This document shows positions 7,716 to 14,358 of a stretch of DNA of 14,591 bases, piece by piece. Under the pieces are notes generated by a model. It searched no databases. It had not been told where the DNA came from and saw nothing but the letters and a program-made list of their open reading frames with translations. This stretch comes from GAS188 sp035949255 (GTDB lineage Bacteria > Pseudomonadota > Alphaproteobacteria > Rhizobiales > Beijerinckiaceae), in contig DASZIL010000168.1 in assembly GCA_035949255.1 (NCBI GenBank), positions 1 to 14,591 on the forward strand, read 5' to 3'. How positions within the stretch are numbered: position 1 is the stretch's first letter; each line of letters opens with the position of its first letter. A program made the translations under genes and the position numbers.

Positions 7716-7751
7716 ACCGGCGCGCCGCTCATCGTGGCGCGTCGGTTTTTT
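7716..7751 (+). terminator. intrinsic terminator/attenuator between xoxF and xoxG
   Basis: ACCGGCGCGCC (7716-7726) pairs with GGCGCGTCGGT (7736-7746) over 11 bp with one G-U wobble and a 9-base loop, followed immediately by a run of T ending at 7751. It sits 28 bases after the xoxF stop and 72 bases before the xoxG start. It should end most xoxF transcripts, allowing partial read-through into xoxG-xoxJ, or imply a separate xoxG promoter. Confidence 0.88.
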
Positions 7752-7823
7752 CTTTCATTGTCCACCCTCAAACGGCGCCTTGCGTTTGCGGCGTCGTATC
7801 GCCCGCTCGATAAGGATTAGACC

Positions 7824-8375
7824 GTGCCTCACAGCGCATGCCCCCGTTCGTCCAGGCTCATCGCCTGCCTCGCCGCGTCCGTGCTGTCCCTCGCCTTTTT
7901 GTCGAGCGCCGCCACGGCCGACGGCTCCGGCGACCCGAAGTCCGTCTCCAAGGATGAGAATGGCAAATATGTCGACGCGCAGGGAAACCCGACCTTCCAC
8001 GTCTCCGATGACGGAACCTGGGACTGGTACACCTATTCAGGCTATCGCCGTTATCATTCCGATTGCCACGTCTGCCACGGGCCGGACGGGGAGGGCTCAA
8101 GCTATGCGCCCGCTCTGAAGGATTCGCTGCAGAAGCTGAGCTATGGCGATTTCGCGAGCACCGTGGCGGCGGGGCGGGTCAATGTGACCACTTCGCAGAA
8201 CAATGTGATGCCGGCTTTCGGCAATAACCCGAACGTCATGTGCTATCTCGACGATATCTATATCTATCTGCGTGCGCGCTCGGATGGGGCACTCGCGCGC
8301 GGCCGACCCGAGAAGAAGGAGGATAAGACGAAAGCTTATACGAAGGCCGAGGATAGCTGCATGGGTGCGAAATGA
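7824..8375 (+). CDS. xoxG: XoxG c-type cytochrome, electron acceptor of XoxF
   Basis: This periplasmic monoheme cytochrome c probably takes electrons from XoxF. The 183-residue precursor starts with GTG, with AAGGA 7 bases upstream, and has a signal peptide of about 32 residues (hydrophobic segment 12-30). The heme site is CHVCH (C81, C84, H85), with M129 in NNVMPAFG as the likely axial methionine. Two further cysteines, C140 and C179, match the four-cysteine family of methanol-metabolism cytochromes (cytochrome c-553i, CycB/XoxG) and may form a disulfide. The tail (residues about 158-174) is unusually lysine- and glutamate-rich. The stop overlaps the xoxJ start as ATGA, so the two are translationally coupled. 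Upstream lies the xoxF terminator. Confidence 0.95.
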   Translation: MPHSACPRSSRLIACLAASVLSLAFLSSAATADGSGDPKSVSKDENGKYVDAQGNPTFHVSDDGTWDWYTYSGYRRYHSDCHVCHGPDGEGSSYAPALKDSLQKLSYGDFASTVAAGRVNVTTSQNNVMPAFGNNPNVMCYLDDIYIYLRARSDGALARGRPEKKEDKTKAYTKAEDSCMGAK

Positions 8376-9229
8376 TGCGGCGCCCATCGCTTTTCTGCCT
8401 GCGGCTTCTTGCGCTTTTTGCCGCGTCCTCGCTCGCACACGCGCAGACGCAGACGCAGGCCCCGCCGGCCGAGTCTTCGCTCGAGCTCGTTGACCCGAAG
8501 ACGCTGCGCGTCTGCGCTGACCCGCGCAACATGCCGTTCTCGACTCAAGGTGGCGAAGGCTTCGAGAACAAGCTCGCCGAGCTTTTCGCGAGCAAGCTCG
8601 GCAAGGGCCTCGCCTATGAATGGTACCCGCAGGCGACAGGCTTCATCCGCATGACCCTCCTGGCACGCCGCTGCGATGTCGTGATGGGGTATCCGCTCGG
8701 CGATGATCTTGTCCAGCCGACGAACCCTTATTACCGCTCGGCCTATGCGCTGGTCTTCAAGCCGGGCACGGGGCTCGACGGCATCGAGGGCCTCGAGGAT
8801 CCGCGCCTCAAGGACAAACGCGTCGGCGTGGTCGCCGGCACGCCGCCATCGACCAATATGGCGGCCGCCGGGCTTATGGCGCATGCGAAGCCTTACCCGC
8901 TCGTCATCGACACGCGCTACGATTCCTCGGCGGAGGCGATGATTCACGACCTCGATTCTGGCGAGATCGATGTCGGCGTGTTGTGGGGCCCGATCGCGGG
9001 CTATTACGCCAAGCAAGCGAAGTTACCGTTGTCGCTCGTTCTCCTCACCAAGGAGAAGAGCGGGCCGCCCATGGCTTATCGCATCGTCATGGGGGTGCGC
9101 CGCAGCGATCAGGATTGGAAGCGCGAGCTCAATTCGTTGATCAGCGCGAACCGGAAGGAGATCGAGCATCTCCTCTTGTCCTATGGCGTGCCCTTGCTCG
9201 ACGAGAAGGACAATCAGATCAAGGAATGA
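8372..9229 (+). CDS. xoxJ: XoxJ, quinoprotein-associated periplasmic binding-protein-like partner
   Basis: This 285-residue periplasmic protein has the fold of family 3 solute-binding proteins and belongs to the quinoprotein dehydrogenase-associated binding-protein family (XoxJ/MxaJ). MxaJ and XoxJ are thought to assist maturation or activation of the dehydrogenase rather than import a solute. A signal peptide covers about residues 1-24 (ending AHA). The mature start is a QTQTQ stretch from a short CAGACG repeat. TLRVCADPRNMPFS at 45-58 is the typical first strand. C48 and C101 are the mature cysteines and could form a disulfide. The ATG at 8372 overlaps the xoxG stop, with an adjacent ATG at 8375, and its own stop overlaps the next gene as ATGA. 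No permease or ATPase accompanies it. Confidence 0.94.
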   Translation: MMRRPSLFCLRLLALFAASSLAHAQTQTQAPPAESSLELVDPKTLRVCADPRNMPFSTQGGEGFENKLAELFASKLGKGLAYEWYPQATGFIRMTLLARRCDVVMGYPLGDDLVQPTNPYYRSAYALVFKPGTGLDGIEGLEDPRLKDKRVGVVAGTPPSTNMAAAGLMAHAKPYPLVIDTRYDSSAEAMIHDLDSGEIDVGVLWGPIAGYYAKQAKLPLSLVLLTKEKSGPPMAYRIVMGVRRSDQDWKRELNSLISANRKEIEHLLLSYGVPLLDEKDNQIKE

Positions 9230-9813
9230 AGCGCTTGCGGCCCCAATGGCGGGTGCTCCGCATTGCGTTGACGGCGCTGGTTTGCCTCGCGAGGGTCGGC
9301 GCACCCGCGGCCTTCGCCGATCCTCCGCCGGAGCCGGAGGGCTATCGTCTCTCCGATTACAAATCGCCCGTGCCGGCGACACTCAAGGGCGCGCGCGTGG
9401 AGACGACCGCGCGAGTGTTCGAGCTTTGGACGAAGGGCGGTGCGGCCTTCATCGACGTGTTGCCGCAAGCGCCTCGCCCTGCCGGCCTGCCGCCACACGT
9501 GATCTGGCGCGACAAGCCGCGCCACGACATACCGGGAAGTGTTTGGCTCCCGGATACCGGTTACGGCGAGCTCCACCCTTCGATGCAGGCCTATTTCGCC
9601 GACGGCCTTCGCCGCGCTTCGCGAGGCGATCCATCCAACCCCCTCGTCTTCTATTGCCTCGCCGATTGCTGGCAATCCTGGAACGCGGCGAAGCGCGCGG
9701 TCTCCCTCGGCTACACCGCCGTGATCTGGTACCCCGACGGAACGACGGGATGGGAAGAAGCCGGGCACCCGGTCGAGGGGCGCGCCGCTGAGCCCCGGAA
9801 GAGTGAAGAGTGA
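9226..9813 (+). CDS. rhodanese-like PQQ-dependent catabolism-associated CXXCW-family protein
   Basis: This exported 195-residue protein resembles the PQQ-associated CXXCW motif family, a rhodanese-like group found beside quinoprotein dehydrogenases with no settled biochemical role. A signal peptide spans about residues 1-31 (ending AFA). The early EGYRLSDYKSPVP stretch (38-50) and the cysteine motif YCLADCW (C144, C148, W149) are the family marks; here the spacing is C-x3-C-W. The start is the ATG inside the ATGA overlap with xoxJ; the reading frame stays open upstream but lacks a signal peptide there. The last codons (RKSEE) and the stop fall inside a heptamer-repeat hairpin, so the C-terminus may have been remodelled by the repeat. 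It is the last gene of the xoxG-xoxJ unit. Confidence 0.85.
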   Translation: MKRLRPQWRVLRIALTALVCLARVGAPAAFADPPPEPEGYRLSDYKSPVPATLKGARVETTARVFELWTKGGAAFIDVLPQAPRPAGLPPHVIWRDKPRHDIPGSVWLPDTGYGELHPSMQAYFADGLRRASRGDPSNPLVFYCLADCWQSWNAAKRAVSLGYTAVIWYPDGTTGWEEAGHPVEGRAAEPRKSEE

Positions 9814-9851
9814 AGAGTGAATTACTACTCACTCCTCACTCCTCACTCTTC
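9798..9851 (-). repeat. heptamer-repeat hairpin at the convergent junction
   Basis: Three GAGTGA units (9801-9820) face three TCACTC units (9829-9848) in exact register around an 8-base loop (9821-9828). The outermost pair extends to GAAGAGTGA (9798-9806) with TCACTCTTC (9843-9851). In the plus-strand RNA the units are separated by A-C mismatches at 9807/9842 and 9814/9835. In the minus-strand RNA the same positions are G-U wobbles, so the stem is continuous over about 23 bp. It ends the minus operon and overlaps the last codons of the plus gene. No T-run follows on the minus side, so RNA 3'-end protection or processing is as likely as termination. Confidence 0.75.
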
Positions 9852-9853
9852 CC

Positions 9854-10501
9854 TCACTCCATTTTCCCCTCGATCATCCTCGCGATGGCGAACAGGCGTT
9901 GCTCGATGAGCACCGGCACATCGCAGGCAAAGCCGATCGAGCGGTTCCGATCCTCGAAGATGCGCGTGTCCCAATCGAGCTTGTCGCTGAGCTCCTTGAG
10001 CTTGTTGGGGTCGCTGTCCGCCTTGTCGCGCAATTCGAGAAAATCATGGTTCTCGGCGCGGATCTGATCGGCGGATGCCGCCTGGCGGTGTGCGACGCGC
10101 GCAAGGCCACCGATGACTTCCTCGCGCTGCTTGTTGAGCTCCTCGAAAACGCCGGCGAAGACGAGGAGGAGCCGCGAACGCTTCTCGGCGCCTGCCTTGT
10201 CACCGAAGCCGTTGATCAGCTTTTGCGCTTCCTCGAGCGAGGTGCGGCGTGCCGCGAGCCGCTCGACGAGGTCGGCGATCTCTTGATCCGCGCTCCACGG
10301 TTGCAGCCCCTCGAGCGAGGGGCCCGACCATACGGCGGCCGCCGAGATCGTCGGCACCTTGATCTGCTGGCAAGGCCAATCGGGATCGCGGCGGGTCGCG
10401 GCGGTGCCGGGCGACGTCGCGGTGCAAAACGCGAGCGCGGTCGCGAGCGCGACCGTCACGGCGGCTTTCGCGGTTGAGACTTCGGGGCGAGACTTTCTCA
10501 T
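9854..10501 (-). CDS. unrecognised exported protein of the quinoprotein cluster
   Basis: I do not recognise a named family for this 215-residue protein. A signal peptide covers about residues 1-35 (hydrophobic core 14-27, ending near TAA). The mature protein begins with DPDWPCQQIKVPT, and the rest looks mostly helical and highly charged, with a likely coiled-coil-prone stretch at about 70-180. The mature form has exactly two cysteines, C44 in WPCQQ and C193 in FACDVP, which may form a disulfide. It starts 3 bases after the stop of the beta-propeller gene with no strong ribosome site, suggesting translational coupling. As last gene of the minus operon it probably works in the periplasm with the beta-propeller and binding protein. 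Its stop lies 2 bases beyond the heptamer hairpin. Confidence 0.82.
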   Translation of the reverse strand: MRKSRPEVSTAKAAVTVALATALAFCTATSPGTAATRRDPDWPCQQIKVPTISAAAVWSGPSLEGLQPWSADQEIADLVERLAARRTSLEEAQKLINGFGDKAGAEKRSRLLLVFAGVFEELNKQREEVIGGLARVAHRQAASADQIRAENHDFLELRDKADSDPNKLKELSDKLDWDTRIFEDRNRSIGFACDVPVLIEQRLFAIARMIEGKME

Positions 10502-10504
10502 GGC

Positions 10505-11533
10505 TTATTCCGGCGAGATCGCGACGCCCCAGGGGAAGCTTCCGACCTGGACGCTCTTGATCACCTTGAGGCTTGCGACATCGATGATTGAAATATCGTT
10601 CGATACCCCATTCGTCGAGATCAGATATTTCTGATCCGGCGTGAAGGCGAGTTGCCAGACACGCTGGCCGACGAGAAGATATTTCTCGACCTGATGCGTC
10701 TGCGCATCGACGACCGCGACGCGATTGGCCGGGCCGAGCGCCACGAAGGCGAGCTTGCCGTCCTTGGTGAAACGGATGCCGACCGGCTGGATGGCCTCGG
10801 AACGAAGCCCCGGCACCGAGAAGGTGATCTTGCCCGTGACGACATGCTTGACGGGATCGATGACGCTCACCGTGCCGCCGACCTCGGCCGAGACCCAGAC
10901 CTCGGAGCCGTCGCTCTTCCATTCCGCGTAACGCGGGCGCGCATCGACCAGAACATTGGCGACGACGTCGCGCTTATCCGTGTCGATGAAATGCGCCATG
11001 TTCGTTGTCTCGGAGGTGTTGACGACGATCTTTCCGTCGGGGCTCACTCCCATGCCTTCAGGCTCGACGCCCACCGGGATTTGGGCGAGCGCCTTGCGCT
11101 CCTTCACGTCTATGATGGTGACGAGCGCGTCATTCTCATTCGAAAGGTAGAGGAGCTCGCCCGTCTTGTTGAGCGCCAGGAGCTCGGGATCGGGGCCCGA
11201 GGGCAGATCGCCGACCACCTCTTGCGTCTTCGTGTCGACGATCTGCACGATGTCGTCGTCACCCGCGCAGATGTAGAGGAATTTGCCGTCCGGGCTGATG
11301 ACGATGCCGCGTGGACGCTGGCCGACCTCGATGGTCTTCACCGTTTGCATCTTGTCGAGATCGACGACGCTCACGGTGTTGTCGCGCTCATTCGTGACAT
11401 AAGCCGTATAGGCAAAGCCGGGAGAGGCGGTGCTTAGAGTCATCGCCAAAGCCAAGAAGGGAAAAGCCCGTCGGGGAAAACTCCCTCGGCCTCCTTGGTG
11501 AAAGCCTTGTTTCCCGATCAGTTGAGCTTGCAT
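10505..11533 (-). CDS. PQQ-dependent catabolism-associated YVTN beta-propeller protein
   Basis: This 342-residue periplasmic protein is built of YVTN-type beta-propeller repeats from about residue 42 to the end (YTAYVTNERDNTVSVVDL, then TKTQEVVGD, VKERKALAQIPVG and SPDGK units). It resembles the beta-propeller family that accompanies PQQ alcohol dehydrogenases and the PQQ-linked ABC system. Its role is unknown; binding of a partner or cofactor is a guess. The start at 11533 has GGAG 5 bases upstream and gives a long signal peptide (n-region with RR at 24-25, hydrophobic core 27-41, ending GFA). It overlaps the upstream gene by 16 bases. A later ATG at 11443 would remove most of the signal peptide, and an earlier start at 11665 would read deep into the neighbour. 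The operon partners are the binding protein and the two-cysteine protein. Confidence 0.88.
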   Translation of the reverse strand: MQAQLIGKQGFHQGGRGSFPRRAFPFLALAMTLSTASPGFAYTAYVTNERDNTVSVVDLDKMQTVKTIEVGQRPRGIVISPDGKFLYICAGDDDIVQIVDTKTQEVVGDLPSGPDPELLALNKTGELLYLSNENDALVTIIDVKERKALAQIPVGVEPEGMGVSPDGKIVVNTSETTNMAHFIDTDKRDVVANVLVDARPRYAEWKSDGSEVWVSAEVGGTVSVIDPVKHVVTGKITFSVPGLRSEAIQPVGIRFTKDGKLAFVALGPANRVAVVDAQTHQVEKYLLVGQRVWQLAFTPDQKYLISTNGVSNDISIIDVASLKVIKSVQVGSFPWGVAISPE

Positions 11534-12768
11534 TTCGTCTCCGGGCGATCGTAACCGAGCGTGTCGAGCTCCGAGGTTTGATGCAGATAGCCTTCCTGGG
11601 GCGACACGGAAACGACGGTGCGTCCATCGCTCAGCAGGATGGGTTGGCGCAACTGCAAATTCCAATCGCGAAGCGTGAGCTTTTGGCCCTTGAAGGCCGC
11701 GACCTCGAAGCTGGGGCTCTTGATATAGGTGACGATCTTCGCAGGCTCGGCCGATTGCGTGCGGGTGGCGCCTTCCCCGATCATGCGCACGGCGGTCCAG
11801 GCCTGCATGTCGATCGCCTTCATGCGCCGTTGCGCGAGCTTGATGAAGCGGTTCTGCATCTGCACCGCGCCCCAGCTGTCATGGGCCGGATCCCAGCTTG
11901 TCGGCACGAGGCCGGCGGAGCCCGCGACCGGGCGCGCATCCCAGGTGCGGTAAGGGAGGTATCCGGCGAAGACATTGCTCTCGTCGGCGGCGACGAGCAC
12001 GTCATAGGCAGGCGCGTTCTGGGTGAAGACCGGGATTTGCCGTTGGGTCTGGACGATGCCGGTGTCGGTGCGCCTTGCTCCGCCCGTGTCCTTGTAGACG
12101 CGCTCCTCGACGATCGTGTCGCCGAAGCGCTTGGCGGCCCGCTTCAGCGCGTCCGCGTAAAGCGCATCTTGCGGATGCGAGCCGGTGACGAGCAGCCAGC
12201 GCTGCCAGCGCTTCCATGAAAGATATTGCGCGAGCGCATCGGCCAGCATCGAACGCGTCGGCGCGGTGTGAATGACGTTCGCGCGGCAATTCTCCTCGCG
12301 TAGCGAATCATCGATTGACCCCGCATCGAAAAGCGTCGCGCCGGCGGGACGCGCCGCATCCGCCGCCGCGAGCACCATCGCGTGAGGCAGGTCGACGACG
12401 ATGAGCATGATGCCCTTGTCGATGAGGGATTTGGCGCTGGCCGCCGCGTCATCCGTCGGCTTTACGCGCAAATCCTCGATCGAGAAATGCTGATTGGTGA
12501 AGCGCCCGGTGCCGTTGTTGTCCTCGATCCCGAGACGCGCGCCGGCGATCCCGTCGTCGTCGTTCGGCTCGTCGAGCAGCGAGATCGGCTGCTGCTTCGA
12601 TTCGACAAGGTGCAGATAGCCGATGCGGACCTCGGCGGGGTCCGCCGCGCGAGCGGAAAGGGCGCCGCCGGATAAAGGCAAGAGGTAGAGAAGGATGAGC
12701 GCGAGCGGTCTCGCGCGCGGAAGGAAACGACAAGATGACGTCATCGAAACAGCGCTCGCATCCACCAC
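11518..12768 (-). CDS. ABC transporter substrate-binding protein, PQQ-dependent alcohol dehydrogenase system
   Basis: This 416-residue exported protein resembles the substrate-binding component family of the PQQ-dependent alcohol dehydrogenase ABC system (type I periplasmic-binding fold). A signal peptide ends near SARA-ADPAE (about residue 42). The mature start VRIGYLHLVESK and the following IAGARLGIEDNN stretch are typical of branched-chain amino-acid-like binding proteins. The longest frame begins with GTG at 12768. An ATG at 12744 (MTSSCRF) gives a normal 34-residue signal peptide and may be the true start; neither has a good ribosome site. Homologous systems (PedA1A2BC in Pseudomonas putida) have been linked to lanthanide uptake, but the ATPase and permease genes are not in this window. 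It is the first gene of the minus operon. Confidence 0.88.
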   Translation of the reverse strand: MVDASAVSMTSSCRFLPRARPLALILLYLLPLSGGALSARAADPAEVRIGYLHLVESKQQPISLLDEPNDDDGIAGARLGIEDNNGTGRFTNQHFSIEDLRVKPTDDAAASAKSLIDKGIMLIVVDLPHAMVLAAADAARPAGATLFDAGSIDDSLREENCRANVIHTAPTRSMLADALAQYLSWKRWQRWLLVTGSHPQDALYADALKRAAKRFGDTIVEERVYKDTGGARRTDTGIVQTQRQIPVFTQNAPAYDVLVAADESNVFAGYLPYRTWDARPVAGSAGLVPTSWDPAHDSWGAVQMQNRFIKLAQRRMKAIDMQAWTAVRMIGEGATRTQSAEPAKIVTYIKSPSFEVAAFKGQKLTLRDWNLQLRQPILLSDGRTVVSVSPQEGYLHQTSELDTLGYDRPETKCKLN

Positions 12769-12769
12769 A

Positions 12770-12841
12770 TCAACGCCGCGCCGTCCCGCAACCCGTCAGC
12801 GACGCGTCCTCGATGCTCAAATCCATCTTGGCCTTTTTCAT
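12770..12841 (-). CDS. possible 23-residue leader peptide upstream of the binding-protein gene
   Basis: A 23-codon frame begins ATGAAAAAGGCC (MKKAKMDLSIED, then a single cysteine, ending TARR). Its stop TGA overlaps the ATG of a 9-codon frame (MWWMRALFR, 12770-12741), whose own stop overlaps ATG 12744 of the binding-protein gene. A further 23-codon frame (12909-12838, starting MRREPVGKK) overlaps its start by ATGA. The ribosome sites are weak and no homology is recognised. It lacks the E-x3-Y motif of PqqA. The chain of overlaps is the only support. Confidence 0.25.
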   Translation of the reverse strand: MKKAKMDLSIEDASLTGCGTARR

Positions 12842-13136
12842 GACATCCGACCAAGACTAAAGGCAAACATGCTCGAGGCTCGCTTCTTGCCCACCGGTTC
12901 ACGTCGCATGGCGGGCGCGCTCGAGATTGCGCGCCTTGTCGAGATTAGTTGCTGCCGGTCACATAGGTGAGTGTCTAAAAGGAGAAATTGTAAGCTGTCA
13001 CCGAATTCTCCAAATTCTCAAATTCTCAGGGTTGTCATGGACGGGAGGTCGAAAGTTAGATTTGGCCTCGGCTTTGCCATCGTGCGTCGGCCTAGGAGCA
13101 GGAAACCTTCTCGAACTCGTGATGACTGCAGCGTTT
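12842..13136. other. spacer between two minus-strand genes, no convincing gene
   Basis: This spacer should carry the promoter of the binding-protein operon and the 3' end of the pentapeptide-repeat transcript. I see a locally AT-rich patch at about 12970-13030 with a short tandem repeat of AAATTCTC (13012-13027, preceded by a variant GAATTCTC). I also see a weak GGTGA/TCACC inverted pair (12966-12970 and 12998-13002). Open frames across it on the plus strand have no ribosome sites or recognisable protein features. Confidence 0.5.
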
Positions 13137-13943
13137 TCAAGGCGCGCGGCGCGCACGTTCCAGATTGAACGCCCTATCGAGGTTGCGCACTTGGGCGAGC
13201 GCCGCGTCGTCTGGAAGAATAGCCGAAGTCAGATCCGCGGCGGTGAAATCGGCGTTCGTCAATATTGCACCGGTCAAGTCTGCACCCGCAAGTTGGGCAT
13301 GCACCAAGTTGCAGTCCGTTAGATTGGCGTTCCTCAGATTGGCGAATTCCAGATCGGTGCGCGATAGATTGGCCCCCCTCAGATCAGCGCCCTTGAGATT
13401 TACCGATTTCAGAACACCGCGCATGAGCCCCATCGACTGGTTCCGCATGTCGGCGCTGGCGTTAGCGCCGACCAGCCTGGAGAGAACCATGGTTGCGCCC
13501 GTAAGATTGCCGGTGATGCGCGCTCCACTGAGGTCTGCGCCATCGAGTTTTGCGCGCTGCATCTGGGTTCCAAGCAGCGACGCCTCGGTCAGGTTCGCGT
13601 CAGACAAATCGGCATCTATCATCCAGGCTTGGTTGAGGATTGCGCCATTGAGCCGCGCACCATTCAGCTTAGTGCGGTTGAGTTTGGCGAGACGCAGATT
13701 CACTCGAGAGAGATCGAAGCCGGAAAGATCAAGGCCCGAAAGTCGCTTTCCCTCCAGATCGACAGGCTTCGCCGCCGTGGGCGATTTAAGAAGCGCGGAC
13801 AGCGCATCGCTCGTCATCTCTGCCGTCTTCATCTCAGGGCTGTTGAGATCGACATAGCTTAAGAGGTCCTGCGACAAGGCGTCGCAAGACAGGACGAGCA
13901 GCCCCATCATGAACAGGGGAGCAAAGGCGAAATGGCTTCTCAT
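13137..13943 (-). CDS. exported pentapeptide-repeat protein
   Basis: This 268-residue protein is dominated by pentapeptide repeats of the A(D/N)LxG type from about residue 62 to 243 (for example ADLSDANLTEASLLG and VNLKGADLRGANLS), which fold as a right-handed quadrilateral beta-helix. The N-terminus is hydrophobic (5-19) and followed by C20 in VLSCDALSQ, so it is either a lipoprotein or a secreted protein cut after ALS. The start at 13943 has TTGGAG 8 bases upstream; longer frames (from 13967 or 14018) place the hydrophobic segment internally. Pentapeptide-repeat proteins have no single biochemical role; exported ones are often structural or interaction modules. The link to the xox cluster is only location. 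The short tail RNLDRAFNLERARRAP is not part of the repeat. Confidence 0.88.
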   Translation of the reverse strand: MRSHFAFAPLFMMGLLVLSCDALSQDLLSYVDLNSPEMKTAEMTSDALSALLKSPTAAKPVDLEGKRLSGLDLSGFDLSRVNLRLAKLNRTKLNGARLNGAILNQAWMIDADLSDANLTEASLLGTQMQRAKLDGADLSGARITGNLTGATMVLSRLVGANASADMRNQSMGLMRGVLKSVNLKGADLRGANLSRTDLEFANLRNANLTDCNLVHAQLAGADLTGAILTNADFTAADLTSAILPDDAALAQVRNLDRAFNLERARRAP

Positions 13944-14358
13944 AGGCGCTTCTCCAATTCCCAGCATGTATCCTCCGCGCGGCCCTGTCGAGTGGGCGAA
14001 GCCACCGTGCGCGGACACCGGTGCAAGGACGTGGGCCCGGCATTGCCTGCGCGCGAGCTAATGGGCCGGCACCAGGTCTGACCTTCACGGCCGATCATAG
14101 GCGTGAGCATGAACGCTTTGCATTTGATTTTCGCGGTATGCGCGATCGGAAATGCCGATATATGCCAGGAGAAGCGTATCGCTGGGGAACAGGGGTTGTC
14201 GTTGACTAGCTGGGTGGCGCAGGCGCAGCTACCCTGGCGCATTGGGTAGCCGAACACCCGAGCTGCACGGTGAGCGCTCGCAATGCGATTATCGGCACGC
14301 AGACAAAGGAGGATTGCATTGCCAGACGGAGCCTATTGAGGAATTCGAGGAACGCGCA
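13944..14358. promoter_or_regulatory. divergent region with a decayed small gene
   Basis: The region lies between the divergent pentapeptide-repeat gene and the partial gene at the right edge, so both promoters should be here, though no clear boxes are seen. The right two-thirds contains the frameshifted small gene described separately. An AAAGGAGG at 14305-14312 is a strong ribosome-site-like sequence, but the nearest in-frame start, TTG at 14314, is only one base away. It may therefore be part of the leader of the gene starting at 14359. Confidence 0.45.
14109..14345 (+). pseudogene. small secreted-type protein gene broken by a frameshift (tentative)
   Basis: An ATG at 14109 opens a 46-codon frame reading MNALHLIFAVCAIGNADICQ and onward to VAQAQLPWRIG, then TAG at 14247-14249. 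From about 14237 the frame one base earlier reads AHWVAEHPSCTV and stays open to a TGA near 14362. Joined, the two halves give a pattern I associate with small alphaproteobacterial proteins of about 70 residues: hydrophobic start, an ICQEKR-like segment, an AQ segment, then a W-x-x-EHP segment. The usual tryptophan/arginine/cysteine-rich end is not visible. A one-base deletion near 14235 is the simplest explanation. The ribosome site is weak. A short intact protein is the alternative. Confidence 0.4.

Noticed and set aside
10652..11437. 261-codon plus-strand frame opposite the beta-propeller gene
   Set aside because: Aspartate/arginine-rich antisense shadow of the YVTN repeats with no start signals.
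12770..12841. The 23-residue frame as a PqqA precursor peptide
   Set aside because: PqqA needs the E-x3-Y pair that is crosslinked into PQQ. This peptide has no tyrosine, and no pqqB-E genes are nearby.
12927..13322. 131-codon plus-strand frame across the spacer and the end of the pentapeptide-repeat gene
   Set aside because: It runs antisense into an established gene, lacks a ribosome site and shows no protein features.
13165..13857. 230-codon plus-strand frame opposite the pentapeptide-repeat gene
   Set aside because: Its regularity is the mirror of the repeat codons on the other strand, not an independent gene.
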